The notes: generated by a model from the letters alone, not told the origin. Counted from the stretch's first letter, positions 1-8,158 are shown. The stretch is 16,535 nt of DNA from Oscillospiraceae bacterium (GCA_902795095.1 CADBKB010000024.1:1-16535); one strand, 5' to 3'. Numbers and translations: made by a program.

Positions 1-178
1 GCCCGCCGTACTGGTTGGAGGCCACCTGAGCGATGGGCGTCTCAGAGCCGTAGTACTCCACGCTGATGCGATCGAGCACCCGGGCGTTCGCACGGCCGGC
101 GCGGACGGCGCCGAACTCCTCCTGCAGCACCTCCAGGGTGCGTTCCATTTTTCTGGAGTAATCCTTAAAATCTACCAT
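1..178 (-). CDS. frr: Ribosome recycling factor, N-terminal part (runs off the left edge)
   Basis: Ribosome recycling factor works with EF-G to split the post-termination ribosome in the cytoplasm. The visible 59 codons begin MVDFKDYSRKMERTLEVLQE and continue with GAVRAGRANARVLDRISVEY. The AGRAN segment and the following helix-to-strand stretch (VEYYGSETPIAQVA) are hallmarks of the family's N-terminal region. The ATG at 178-176 lies one base after the pyrH stop. Its ribosome binding site, AAAGGAGG, is 9 bases upstream and sits inside the last codons of pyrH, so the two genes are very probably co-transcribed and translationally coupled. pyrH-frr is a conserved bacterial order. The rest of the roughly 185-residue protein is outside the window. 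Confidence 0.95.
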   Translation of the reverse strand, partial: MVDFKDYSRKMERTLEVLQEEFGAVRAGRANARVLDRISVEYYGSETPIAQVASNQYGG

Positions 179-179
179 A

Positions 180-902
180 TTATACTTCCTCCTTTACGAT
201 TGTACCGATTTCTTCGCCCTTGACGACGCGAAGAATGTTTTCCGGGTTTCTCAGCGCAAAGACAATGATCGGCATATGGTTGTCCATAGACAGGGACGTG
301 GCCGTGGAGTCCATGACCATCAGATGCTGCCGGAGCACCTCGTCGTAGCTGATCACGTCGTATTTGACGGCGCTGTCGTCCTTATCCGGGTCGGCGGAGT
401 AGACGCCGTCGATGTTCTTTGCCAGCAGGATGGCGTCCGCGCCGATCTCGACCGCGCGAAGCGCCGCGCCGGTATCCGTGGAGAAGAAGGGGTTGCCCGT
501 ACCGCAGCCGAAGATTACCACGCGGCCCTTCTCCAGATGGCGGATGGCCTTGGATCGGATATAGGGCTCGGCGATGCGATTCATTTCGATGGCGGTCTGC
601 ACACGGACGGGAACGCCGCGCTGCTCCAGCGAGTCGGCCAGAGCCAGGGCGTTGATGACCGTGGCGAGCATGCCCATATGGTCGGCACGGACGCGCTCCA
701 TGCGGTCGCCGCCGTCCTTGAGGCCGCGCCAGATATTGCCGCCGCCCACGACGATGCCGATCTGCACGCCGATATCCACGCACTTTTTGACCACGTCGCA
801 CACCTTGCCGATGACGTCGAAGTCCAGGCCGCGCTTGGCGTCGCCCGCCAGGGCCTCGCCGCTGAGCTTCAGCAGTACGCGCTTATATTTGATCCCCTGC
901 AT
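180..902 (-). CDS. pyrH: UMP kinase (uridylate kinase)
   Basis: Phosphorylates UMP to UDP with ATP in pyrimidine nucleotide synthesis; cytoplasmic, an amino-acid-kinase-fold enzyme that forms hexamers in known bacteria. From the chosen start the protein is 240 aa, the usual family length. Visible family motifs: [12 protein letters not shown] near the N-terminus (phosphate-binding lysine and glycine), [27 protein letters not shown], and [17 protein letters not shown] followed by [13 protein letters not shown]. The reading frame stays open 31 codons further upstream, but the ATG at 902-900 matches the conserved N-terminus (MQGIKYKRV) and is preceded by AGGGAG at good spacing. A promoter lies just upstream, at 934-962. 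The gene precedes frr by one base. Usually rpsB and tsf come before pyrH; here the upstream gene is spoIVB. Confidence 0.96.
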   Translation of the reverse strand: MQGIKYKRVLLKLSGEALAGDAKRGLDFDVIGKVCDVVKKCVDIGVQIGIVVGGGNIWRGLKDGGDRMERVRADHMGMLATVINALALADSLEQRGVPVRVQTAIEMNRIAEPYIRSKAIRHLEKGRVVIFGCGTGNPFFSTDTGAALRAVEIGADAILLAKNIDGVYSADPDKDDSAVKYDVISYDEVLRQHLMVMDSTATSLSMDNHMPIIVFALRNPENILRVVKGEEIGTIVKEEV

Positions 903-933
903 GATGAACCACTCCCTTGCTTTTTTCCCTCCT

Positions 934-962
934 ATTCTATAATAATTATGTCTGTTTGACAA
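934..962 (-). promoter_or_regulatory. Putative sigma-A promoter of pyrH-frr
   Basis: On the minus strand TTGTCA (962-957) and TAGAAT (939-934) are separated by 17 bases, close to the housekeeping consensus. The predicted start lies about 25 bases before the pyrH ATG. The surrounding 90 bases between spoIVB and pyrH are AT-rich, unlike the coding DNA. No terminator hairpin for spoIVB is visible here, so read-through from spoIVB into pyrH is also possible. Confidence 0.5.
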
Positions 963-1001
963 CAGAAATTTCCTCGATTCAAAAAATGTTTTCAAATCGT
1001 G

Positions 1002-1970
1002 TTATGTACCGGCGGCATATGCCGCCTCGAGCATGGTTCCGATGGAAATGCCATACCCTATGGTGGGATCGTCCACGAGCACATGGGTCACCGCGCCCAC
1101 CAGCCGCCCGTCCTGGACGATGGGACTGCCGGACATGCCCTGCACGATCCCGCCGGTGCATGCCAGCAGCTCCTCATCGCAGATCTGCAGCAGATAATTG
1201 CGTCCTGCCCGGTCCGTCGGATCGATCTTCAATACGTTGACGGAAAAGGAACGCACCTCATCGTCCCTCACGTTGGACAGGATCTTGGCCGGTCCCGGCC
1301 GTACCTGCGCCAAGCTCGCCACGGGCAGGGCTTCGCCCACGGTCTGCTCCGGGGTCAGCACGCCGAAGATCCCCGCTGCGCAATTCTTTTCTATTTTGCC
1401 GATGCTCTGCGCCGGAGAAAAGGTCCCCTGCAGTTCCCCGGGCGCGCCTTTTCTGCCCGGGGCCACCTTCGCGACGCGGCAGGTCATGACGCCGCCGCCG
1501 ACCGCAGTGATCTGCCGCCCGGTTTTCGGATCGTTCACCCCATGGCCCAGGGCGCCGAAGCGTCCCGTTTCCGGGTCATAGAATGTAACGGTGCCCAGGC
1601 CGGTGATCCCGTCACGGACCCGGATGCCGAGATATGCGCCGGACGGACCATGGCGTGGATGCACCGAAAGCTGCAGCGCCCGTTCGCCCCGCTGCACCGA
1701 AAGCTCTACCGGGTCAGCGCTGCCCACGAGGCTTCTGAGCTCCTCCACGCTTTGGGTTCTGACGCCGTTCACGCCCAGGATCCGATCGCCCACCCGCAGC
1801 GCCGACGCAGCGGAGTCCTCCTCGATCTCCGCCACCGTGAGCTCTCCGCGCAGGTGAATGCCCACGGTCCTTCCAACGGGCACCAGCGCGTCCGGCATGG
1901 CCAGCGCATGGGCGCACAGGCTGAGGCTCACGGCGAGGGCGATCATGATTCGATCAAAAATTCGTTTCAT
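1002..1970 (-). CDS. spoIVB: SpoIVB-type sporulation serine protease (PDZ plus S55 peptidase)
   Basis: In Bacillus, SpoIVB is secreted from the forespore into the space between forespore and mother cell. There it cleaves SpoIVFA and so releases the M50 protease SpoIVFB to process pro-sigma-K. This 322-aa protein has an N-terminal hydrophobic signal or anchor (about residues 5-24), a PDZ domain (about 35-105, with VGDRILGVNG) and an S55 peptidase domain. The triad is intact by motif: His143 in GALGHGVND, Asp265 in QICDEELL, and Ser280 in GIVQGMSGSPIVQDGRLVGA. The Asp-Ser spacing of 15 matches the Asp363/Ser378 pair I recall for the Bacillus protein, which is longer. The ATG at 1970 has GGAGG six bases upstream. 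It stands alone, with a terminator for the upstream gene at 2061-2089. I saw no convincing sigma-F or sigma-G promoter. A SpoIVFB-like protease lies at 11775-12383. Confidence 0.93.
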   Translation of the reverse strand: MKRIFDRIMIALAVSLSLCAHALAMPDALVPVGRTVGIHLRGELTVAEIEEDSAASALRVGDRILGVNGVRTQSVEELRSLVGSADPVELSVQRGERALQLSVHPRHGPSGAYLGIRVRDGITGLGTVTFYDPETGRFGALGHGVNDPKTGRQITAVGGGVMTCRVAKVAPGRKGAPGELQGTFSPAQSIGKIEKNCAAGIFGVLTPEQTVGEALPVASLAQVRPGPAKILSNVRDDEVRSFSVNVLKIDPTDRAGRNYLLQICDEELLACTGGIVQGMSGSPIVQDGRLVGAVTHVLVDDPTIGYGISIGTMLEAAYAAGT

Positions 1971-2060
1971 TGTATCCTCCCATCCGCGGTTGCTGCCGCC
2001 CTTTTAATGTTCACCGTTTCGGGCCATTTCACAATAGCAATATTCGGGATGATTTCCTGT

Positions 2061-2089
2061 AAAAAACCGCGCCGGTGTTCCGGCGCGGT
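2061..2089 (-). terminator. Rho-independent terminator of the glnS-wecC-DUF2461 operon
   Basis: A perfect 9-bp GC-rich stem (CCGCGCCGG, 2067-2075, with its complement at 2080-2088) closes a four-base loop. One more A-T pair extends it (2066 with 2089). On the minus strand it is followed directly by a run of six T (2066-2061). It lies just after the DUF2461 stop codon at 2101, oriented to stop minus-strand transcription before spoIVB. Confidence 0.92.
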
Positions 2090-2100
2090 AAAACACAGTA

Positions 2101-2754
2101 TTATAGCATCACTTGACGGCAGTAACGCATGAGCGGCTTGAGCGCCTCGAAGGTCTGCCCGATCTCCGCGGCCAGCGCCGGACGGTACAGCGCCTCGTCA
2201 ATGCTTCTGCTGACGATGACCGCCAGATTTTTCATGGTGAAAAAGCGCGTAAGCGTCGGATCCGGGCAGGGCTTTGGTTTCTTGTATGCTTCTCCGGAGA
2301 GTCGCAGCGTTCCGTCTTTTTCCAGATCCTCCACGATTTTCAAAAATGGGCCGGGCTCCAGGGCAAGCTGCTTTCGCAGCTGCTCCATCTGGTAAGGCCT
2401 TGCGAACCAGAGCAGGAAGCCGAAGCTGTAGCCGTCCGGCGTCAGTTCGAAGAACAGCACCGGCTGCTCACCCCACATCCGGTCCGAGGTGCGATAGCAG
2501 ATCCACAGGCTCTCCTTATAAGGAACCGGCGGATGCATGCGCTGGTCGCGGTAGATCCGGGAGACTTTGCACTCCAGCTCCGGGAAATCGGCGCGGATCG
2601 CAGGGTACAGCTCCGCCGCCAGAGCCTTCATGGGCTCATAAAGCGTCCGGATATACTGCTGCTTATGGGGCTCGAACCACTCGCGGTTGTTGTTGAACCG
2701 CAGGCCCCAGAGGAAATCGACGGTCTCCGGGGAAAAGCCTTGAAATCCGGTCAT
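2101..2754 (-). CDS. DUF2461 family protein (TIGR02453-like)
   Basis: A 217-aa soluble protein of the DUF2461 family, whose biochemical role is not established as far as I know. The family signature is visible: GFSPETVDFLWGL then NNNREWFEPHKQQY near the N-terminus, KVSRIYRDQRMHPPVPYKES in the first half, and a central FFELTPDGYSFGFLLWF. There is no signal peptide or membrane segment. The stop of the upstream dehydrogenase gene overlaps this start as TGATG (the ATG at 2754-2752). A GTG one codon earlier (2757) could also serve. No good ribosome binding site is visible, so translation probably depends on coupling to the preceding gene. It is the last gene of the operon, followed by a strong terminator. 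Confidence 0.88.
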   Translation of the reverse strand: MTGFQGFSPETVDFLWGLRFNNNREWFEPHKQQYIRTLYEPMKALAAELYPAIRADFPELECKVSRIYRDQRMHPPVPYKESLWICYRTSDRMWGEQPVLFFELTPDGYSFGFLLWFARPYQMEQLRKQLALEPGPFLKIVEDLEKDGTLRLSGEAYKKPKPCPDPTLTRFFTMKNLAVIVSRSIDEALYRPALAAEIGQTFEALKPLMRYCRQVML

Positions 2755-3977
2755 CACAGTCTGTGGGTACCGGGCAGGAAGCAGATGTGGCGGGTATCGA
2801 GGACCACCTTATCCTTCAGGGCGTCCATATTCTCCCGCAGCTGGCTGTGGCCCACCAGGATGACGACCATATCCACATCGCGCAGGAACGCGTCGAAATC
2901 GTGGTACTGATTCGGCACCAGATCCCGGCTGACCCAGGGATCGTAGACCTTCACCTGGCCGCCGGCCAGATGGCGATCCATGCTGTCAAGCATCTGCAGC
3001 GTGGGGCTCTCGCGGACGTCGTCCACGTTTTCCTTATAGGTCAGGCCGTAGAAGCCCACCCGGGACAGATCCGTCAGCCCCTCCTGCTTCATGACGTCGC
3101 GCGCTCGCTCGAGCACAAACTCCGGCATGGAGTCGTTGGTGGTGCGGGCGCAGAGGATCATCTTCGCCAGCATGGGATAGTCGCCCACCAGGAACCAGGG
3201 ATCCACGCTGATGCAGTGGCCGCCCACACCGGGACCCGGCGAGAGGATGTTCACCCGGGGATGCTTGTTGGCGATGCGGATGATCTCATACACGTCCATA
3301 TTGTCGCTGCGGCAGATCTTCGCCAGCTCATTGGCAAAGGCGATGTTGATATCGCGGAAGGTGTTCTCCACCACCTTGGTCATCTCCGCGGTGCGGATGT
3401 CGGTGACGACGATCTCGCCCTGGCAGAAGCTGGCATAGGCGTTCTTCACCTGCTCGCCGATCTCGGGCTCGTCGGCGCCGATGGTGCGGGAGTTGTGCAG
3501 CAGCTCATAGACCATGTTGCCGGGGATGATGCGCTCCGGCGCATGGACCAGATGCAGATCCTGCCCGATGACAAAGCCGGCTTCCTCCACCACGGGGCGG
3601 ACGAACTTGTCGATGGTGCCCGGGGAAATGGTGGACTCGATGACCACGATGGCCCCCTTGGGGCAGACCTCCATGACGCTCCTGACCGCGTTCACCACAT
3701 AGGTCGCGTCGATCTTCTTGCTGTCCTTGTCGTAGGGCGTGGGGACGGCGACGATATACATATTGGTTTTCTGATACTCTGTGGAGAAGCGGATGCCCTT
3801 GCTGAGGGCGTCGGCGAACAGCTCGTCCAGGCCCTTCTCCTCGAAGGACGCGTGGCCGGCGTTGAGGGTGGCGATGAGCTGGGGATTGTAATCCGTGCCC
3901 ACCACCTCGCAGCCGTGGGACGCAAACATCAGCGCCGTGGGAAGGCCGATGTATCCAAGTCCGATAACATTGATCAT
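2754..3977 (-). CDS. wecC: UDP-N-acetyl-D-mannosamine dehydrogenase-type nucleotide-sugar dehydrogenase
   Basis: Oxidises a UDP-amino-sugar (in WecC, UDP-ManNAc to UDP-ManNAcA, using two NAD+), a precursor step for surface polysaccharides; cytoplasmic. The 407-aa length is normal. Visible features: N-terminal Rossmann GLGYIG (residues 6-11), VAVPTPYDKDSKKIDA, VIESTISPGT, VHAPERIIPGN, and the catalytic Cys255 in GPGVGGHCISVDPWFL, preceded by HPRVNILSPG as in WecC rather than in UDP-glucose dehydrogenases. The ATG at 3977 is chosen because AGGAG lies 9 bases upstream and the Rossmann motif follows. An ATG 42 bases earlier, overlapping the glnS stop, lacks such a site. It lies 38 bases after glnS in the same operon. 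No epimerase, glycosyltransferase or flippase accompanies it, so the exact substrate is inferred. Confidence 0.88.
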   Translation of the reverse strand: MINVIGLGYIGLPTALMFASHGCEVVGTDYNPQLIATLNAGHASFEEKGLDELFADALSKGIRFSTEYQKTNMYIVAVPTPYDKDSKKIDATYVVNAVRSVMEVCPKGAIVVIESTISPGTIDKFVRPVVEEAGFVIGQDLHLVHAPERIIPGNMVYELLHNSRTIGADEPEIGEQVKNAYASFCQGEIVVTDIRTAEMTKVVENTFRDINIAFANELAKICRSDNMDVYEIIRIANKHPRVNILSPGPGVGGHCISVDPWFLVGDYPMLAKMILCARTTNDSMPEFVLERARDVMKQEGLTDLSRVGFYGLTYKENVDDVRESPTLQMLDSMDRHLAGGQVKVYDPWVSRDLVPNQYHDFDAFLRDVDMVVILVGHSQLRENMDALKDKVVLDTRHICFLPGTHRL

Positions 3978-4015
3978 TGTATCTATCTCCTGACCTGCCG
4001 CGTTGCGGCAAATAA

Positions 4016-5734
4016 TCATTTTGCGGGTTTGAAGGAATCCTTCAGGCTGACGCTGCGGTTGAACACCGGCTTGTCCGCCGTGGAATCCCGGTTATCCAGG
4101 CAGAAATAACCCGTGCGCATGAACTGGAACGACGGCGCGGTGTGGGCCGCGCGATTCTCCTTCCTGTCGAAATCCGCCGCGATGGCGCCCATGGAAGCCT
4201 CCACCTTGCAGCCGTCGAGAATCTGCAGGGACTCGGGGTTCAGATACTCCAGGAAGTCCTTGTCCGGGCCGTCGGGATCGGGATCGGTGAAGAGGTTGTC
4301 GTACAGGCGCACCTGGGCGTCCAGGCAGGTTTCGGCGTCCACCCAGTGGATGGTCGCGCCCTTGACCTTGCGGCCGTCGGCGGGGTTGCCGCCGCGGGAG
4401 TCGGGATCGTACTCGCACAGCACCTCGGTGATATTCCCCGCCTCGTCCTTCACGCAGCCGGTGCAGCGCACCAGATAGGCGCCCTTGAGGCGGACCTCGT
4501 TGCCGGGATACAGGCGCTTATACTTGGGAATGGGCGCCTCCAGGAAGTCCTCGGCCTCGATCCACAGGTTCCGGGAGAAGCTGATCTCATGGGTGCCCTG
4601 CTCGGGATGGAGCGGGTTGTTTTCCACCTGGAAGGTCTCGCCGCGCCCTTCGGGATAATTCGTGACCGTCAGACGCACGGGGTGCAGCACCGCCATGGTG
4701 CGCTCGGCGTTCTCGTTGAGGTCCTCGCGCAGGCAGTGCTCAAGGAAGGCGTACTCCACCGTGGAGGGCACCTTCGCCACGCCGATGCGCTCGGTGAAGC
4801 TGCGGATCGCCGTCGGCGTGTAGCCGCGGCGTCGCAGGCCGCACAGGGTGGGCATCCGGGGATCGTCCCAGCCGGACACATAGCCCTTCTCCACCAGGGC
4901 GCGCAGCTTGCGCTTGGACATGACGGTGTGGTTGATGCCCAGGCGGGCAAACTCGATCTGCCGGGGCTTGGAGGGCAGGGTCAGATTGTCCACAAACCAG
5001 TTGTAAAGGGGCCGATGGTCCTCATATTCCAGGGAGCAAAGGGAATGGGTGATGTGCTCCAGGGCGTCCTGCACGGGATGGGCGAAGTCGTACATGGGAT
5101 AGATGCACCACTTGTTTCCCTGGCGGTGATGGTCGATGTAGCGGATGCGGTAGATGACCGGATCGCGCATGTTGAAATTGCCGGAAGCCAGGTCGATCTT
5201 CGCCCGCAGGGTCATGGAGCCCTCGGGGAATTCACCCTTGCGCATCCGCTCGAACAGATCCAGGCTTTCCTCGATGGGGCGGTCGCGGTAAGGCGACACA
5301 GCGGGCACGCCCACGTCGCCGCGGTTGGCCTTGAACTCCTCCGGGGTCATCTGGCACACATAGGCCAGGCCCTTCCTGATCAGCTCCACGGCCAGCTCGT
5401 AATCCTTTTCAAAATAATCAGAGCCGTAGTAGAACCGGTCGCCCCAGTCGAAGCCCAGCCAGTGAATGTCGTCCTGGATGGCCTCGACGTACTCCGTATC
5501 CTCCTTGGCGGGGTTGGTGTCGTCCATGCGCAGGTTGCAGATGCCGCCGAAGCGCTCCGCGGTGCCGAAGTCGATGCACAGGGCCTTGCAGTGGCCGATG
5601 TGCAGATAACCGTTGGGCTCCGGAGGGAACCGGGTGTGCACCTGCATGCCCTCATACTGGCCGCCGGGGGCCAGATCCTCGACGATGAAGCTCTCGATAA
5701 AGTTTTTGGGTTCGAATTTCAGTTCCTCAGCCAT
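4016..5734 (-). CDS. glnS: Glutaminyl-tRNA synthetase
   Basis: Charges tRNA-Gln with glutamine directly (class I synthetase, cytoplasm). The 572-aa protein carries the GlnRS hallmarks: FPPEPNGYLHIGHCKAL with the HIGH motif at residues 45-48, DDTNPAKEDTEYVEAI, DFAHPVQDALEHITHSLCSLEYEDHRP (split over residues 216-241), and the second class I signature VMSKRKL at 271-277. The C-terminal half fits the anticodon-binding beta-barrels. The ATG at 5734 has GGGAGG six bases upstream. It is the first gene of an operon with the dehydrogenase and the DUF2461 protein. Many Bacillota lack glnS and make Gln-tRNA by amidating Glu-tRNA with GatCAB, so its presence is informative about the lineage. The leader is only about 40 bases, too short for a T-box. 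Confidence 0.97.
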   Translation of the reverse strand: MAEELKFEPKNFIESFIVEDLAPGGQYEGMQVHTRFPPEPNGYLHIGHCKALCIDFGTAERFGGICNLRMDDTNPAKEDTEYVEAIQDDIHWLGFDWGDRFYYGSDYFEKDYELAVELIRKGLAYVCQMTPEEFKANRGDVGVPAVSPYRDRPIEESLDLFERMRKGEFPEGSMTLRAKIDLASGNFNMRDPVIYRIRYIDHHRQGNKWCIYPMYDFAHPVQDALEHITHSLCSLEYEDHRPLYNWFVDNLTLPSKPRQIEFARLGINHTVMSKRKLRALVEKGYVSGWDDPRMPTLCGLRRRGYTPTAIRSFTERIGVAKVPSTVEYAFLEHCLREDLNENAERTMAVLHPVRLTVTNYPEGRGETFQVENNPLHPEQGTHEISFSRNLWIEAEDFLEAPIPKYKRLYPGNEVRLKGAYLVRCTGCVKDEAGNITEVLCEYDPDSRGGNPADGRKVKGATIHWVDAETCLDAQVRLYDNLFTDPDPDGPDKDFLEYLNPESLQILDGCKVEASMGAIAADFDRKENRAAHTAPSFQFMRTGYFCLDNRDSTADKPVFNRSVSLKDSFKPAK

Positions 5735-5766
5735 AGCAGCCTCCCGGATGAATGGATTTTACACGG

Positions 5767-5779
5767 ATTTACAGTAAAT
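5767..5779. promoter_or_regulatory. Short palindrome at the predicted glnS transcription start
   Basis: ATTTACAGTAAAT is a perfect 6-bp inverted repeat around a single central base. It lies immediately downstream of the TATAAT box, where the transcript should begin, so a bound protein would block initiation. A 13-bp AT-rich palindrome can occur by chance, and no regulator for it is recognised. Confidence 0.25.
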
Positions 5780-5782
5780 GTT

Positions 5783-5811
5783 ATTATAACCGATTTTCCT
5801 GGTTTTCGCAA
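5783..5811 (-). promoter_or_regulatory. Putative sigma-A promoter of the glnS operon
   Basis: On the minus strand TTGCGA (5811-5806) and a perfect TATAAT (5788-5783) are separated by 17 bases. The -35 box lies just past the stop codon of the methionine synthase gene, in an 81-base gap that has no visible terminator hairpin. The operon may therefore also receive read-through from the met genes. Confidence 0.65.
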
Positions 5812-5815
5812 CCGC

Positions 5816-8158
5816 TCAGCCCAGGACTTTTTTCGCGATATCGGCGCTGCACTTTGCGTCCCGGGCATAATAGTCCGCGCCGATCTTCTCGGCGTACTCC
5901 GGCGTCAGCACGGCGCCGCCCACCATGACGCGGCAATCGTGTCCGCTTTCACGCAGCGCCTTGATGGTCTGCTCCATGGCGCCCACGGTGGTGGTCATCA
6001 GTGCGGACAGGCCAACCAGGTACACATCCTCCCGGATGGCCGCCTCCACCACCCGTTCCGGCGGCACGTCCCGGCCCAGATCCAGCACGGTATAGCCGTA
6101 GTTCTCCAGCACCACCTTGACGATGTTCTTGCCGATGTCGTGGATATCGCCCTGCACGGTGGCGAGGATGATCTTTCCCTTGCTGACGCTGTGTTCACCC
6201 TTGCCGGCCAGACCGGCCCGTACCAGCTCGAAGCCCTCGCACACCGCGCCGGCGGCGCTGATGAGCTGGGGCAGGAAGATCTCCTGGCGCTCGTAGCGCT
6301 CGCCGATCCGGTCCAGGGCCGGGATCAGGAGCTGATCCACCACATCCAGCTCCGACATGGTCTCCAGCGCCCTGCGGGTCAGCTCCCGGGTCTCCGATTT
6401 GAGACCGCGGCCGATGGCCTCCGCCAGGGTCAGCTCGTGGGATTCCTTGACGGGCTCGTCCTTCTTGCGCCCGGCAAAGCGGGCGATATACGCCTCTCCC
6501 CTCTCATCCTCGCCGGACAGCGCCCGGAAGGCGCAGATCGCGTCCATGATGGCGCTCTGATTGGGGTTGACGATGGGATGGGTCAGGCCGGCGCGCAGGG
6601 CCTGGGTAAGGAAGCTGACGGTAATGTGCTCGCGCTCCGGCATGCCGAAGGAGATGTTGCTCACGCCCAGCACGGAGCCCAGGCCCATCTCCCGGCTGAC
6701 ATGTTCCACGGCGGTCAGAGTTTCGTTGGCCTGCTCCTGCTGGGCCGAAATGGTCAGCGTCAGGCAGTCGATCAGCAAATCCCGCCTGGGGATTCCGTGA
6801 TGGACGCAGGCGGCTTCGATCCGCTTTGCGAGCTCCACACGCTTCTGCCAGGTCTCGGGGATGCCGTCGGCGTCCATAGTCAGGCCAACCACGGCGGCGC
6901 CGTATTTTTTGCACAGGGGCAGGATCTTCTCCAGCACCTCGGGCTTTCCGTTGACGGAGTTGACGATGGCCCGGCCGTTCACGGCCCGCAGGCCCGCCTC
7001 GATGGCGGCGGGATCGGAGGCGTCGATCTGCAGCGGCAGATCGGAAACGCTCTGCACCGCCTTGACCACGCGGGCCATCATCTCCGGCTCGTTGATGCCG
7101 GGCAGACCCACGTTGATATCCAGGATCTGTGCCCCGGCGTCCTGCTGCTCCACGGCCCGCTCGAGGATATAGTCCATATCCCCCTCCCGCAGGGCCTGCT
7201 GGAAGCGCTTCTTGCCCGTGGGATTGATGCGCTCGCCGATGACCTGGACGCCGCCGAATTCCGAGATCCGACGGGCCGAGCAGACGCCACGGCGGTCAGC
7301 AGAAGGCCGGTCGGGCACAGGCATATCCCGTAATGCGCCCACCAATGCCCGGATAAATTCCGGCGTGGTGCCGCAGCAGCCGCCGACGATGCCAACGCCC
7401 ATGGAAACGGCCTCGCGCATTTCTTCGGCGAATTCTGCGGGGGTGATGGTGTATGCGCCGGTCTCCGGGTCGGGCAGTCCGGCGTTGGGCTTGAGGATCA
7501 GGGGAAGATCCGTCCAGCGGCGCAGCTCCTCCACCATGGGCATGAGCTGCCTGGGGCCCAGGGAGCAGTTGAAGCCCAGCGCGTCCACGCCCAGACCGTC
7601 GAGCGTGAGGGCCATGGCTCCCACACTGACGCCCAGAAACGTCCTGCCGGAGGCCTCGAAGGTCATGGTGACCCACACGGGCAGATTCGTATGCTCCTTC
7701 GCTGCCAGCACGGCAGCCTTGACCTCATAGAGGTCGCTCTCTGTCTCGATGACCACAAGATCCGCCCCGGCTTTGCCGCCGGCGACCATGATCTCGCGGA
7801 AGATATCATAAGCCTCTTCAAAGGTGAGGGTGCCCAGGGGCTCCAGAAGCTGGCCCAGGGGACCCACGTCCAGGGCAACCTTCGTATCTGTCCCCGCGGC
7901 GGCGGCCTTCGCGGCCTTGACCGCGGCATTGACAACCTCGTCAACACCGGCCTTTTCGCCCAGCTTGAGGCGGTTCGCGCCGAAGGTGTTGGTATAGATC
8001 ACCCGGGAGCCGGCCTCGACGTACTGCCGGTGCACGGCGGTCACCTTCTCCGGCGCGGTGAGGTTCCACAGCTCCGGCATCATGCCCACGGGCAGGCCCG
8101 CGGCCTGCAGCATGGTGCCCATGCCGCCGTCCAGGAACGTAAACTCATTGGTCTTCAC
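5816..8158 (-). CDS. metH: Cobalamin-dependent methionine synthase, catalytic part without the activation domain
   Basis: Transfers the methyl group of 5-methyl-tetrahydrofolate through cobalamin to homocysteine, giving methionine. Domains in the 780-aa protein: homocysteine S-methyltransferase (about 1-285) with zinc ligands Cys198 (GFNCSLGP), Cys261 and Cys262 (GGCCGTTPEF); pterin-binding barrel (about 300-560, with QIDASDP and NSVNGK); cobalamin cap (about 570-660); and cobalamin domain (about 660-780) with DIHDIGKNI, His673 being the lower axial ligand. Full-length E. coli MetH is about 1230 aa; the C-terminal AdoMet-binding reactivation domain is absent here and is encoded by the gene just upstream. 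The start is a GTG at 8158 with AAGGAGGG upstream, overlapping the previous gene by 14 bases; no in-frame ATG precedes the conserved FLDGGMGT segment. The upstream leader is short and holds no recognised cobalamin or SAM riboswitch. Confidence 0.94.
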   Translation of the reverse strand: MKTNEFTFLDGGMGTMLQAAGLPVGMMPELWNLTAPEKVTAVHRQYVEAGSRVIYTNTFGANRLKLGEKAGVDEVVNAAVKAAKAAAAGTDTKVALDVGPLGQLLEPLGTLTFEEAYDIFREIMVAGGKAGADLVVIETESDLYEVKAAVLAAKEHTNLPVWVTMTFEASGRTFLGVSVGAMALTLDGLGVDALGFNCSLGPRQLMPMVEELRRWTDLPLILKPNAGLPDPETGAYTITPAEFAEEMREAVSMGVGIVGGCCGTTPEFIRALVGALRDMPVPDRPSADRRGVCSARRISEFGGVQVIGERINPTGKKRFQQALREGDMDYILERAVEQQDAGAQILDINVGLPGINEPEMMARVVKAVQSVSDLPLQIDASDPAAIEAGLRAVNGRAIVNSVNGKPEVLEKILPLCKKYGAAVVGLTMDADGIPETWQKRVELAKRIEAACVHHGIPRRDLLIDCLTLTISAQQEQANETLTAVEHVSREMGLGSVLGVSNISFGMPEREHITVSFLTQALRAGLTHPIVNPNQSAIMDAICAFRALSGEDERGEAYIARFAGRKKDEPVKESHELTLAEAIGRGLKSETRELTRRALETMSELDVVDQLLIPALDRIGERYERQEIFLPQLISAAGAVCEGFELVRAGLAGKGEHSVSKGKIILATVQGDIHDIGKNIVKVVLENYGYTVLDLGRDVPPERVVEAAIREDVYLVGLSALMTTTVGAMEQTIKALRESGHDCRVMVGGAVLTPEYAEKIGADYYARDAKCSADIAKKVLG

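Noticed and set aside
903..995. Upstream extension of pyrH to an ATG at 995
   Set aside because: The extra 31 residues are not part of UMP kinases, cover the promoter, and the ATG at 902 has a good ribosome binding site.
1971..2060. Sigma-F or sigma-G promoter for spoIVB
   Set aside because: A CATTAAA segment resembles a -10 box, but no matching -35 box sits at the right distance.
3978..4019. Upstream start of the dehydrogenase at 4019, overlapping the glnS stop as ATGA
   Set aside because: No ribosome binding site in front of it; the ATG at 3977 has AGGAG and places the Rossmann motif at the usual distance from the N-terminus.
276..4109. Other long plus-strand frames opposite pyrH, spoIVB, DUF2461 and wecC (276-959, 999-2132, 2113-2910, 2763-4109)
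   Set aside because: All lie antisense to genes with clear family signatures and have compositionally biased, domain-free products.
4142..7333. A 1063-codon open frame on the plus strand, antisense to glnS and metH
   Set aside because: Its product is a low-complexity string rich in Gly, Ala, His, Val, Leu and Asp, with no domain. It mirrors two conserved genes and arises because their GC-rich codons avoid TTA, CTA and TCA, leaving no antisense stops.
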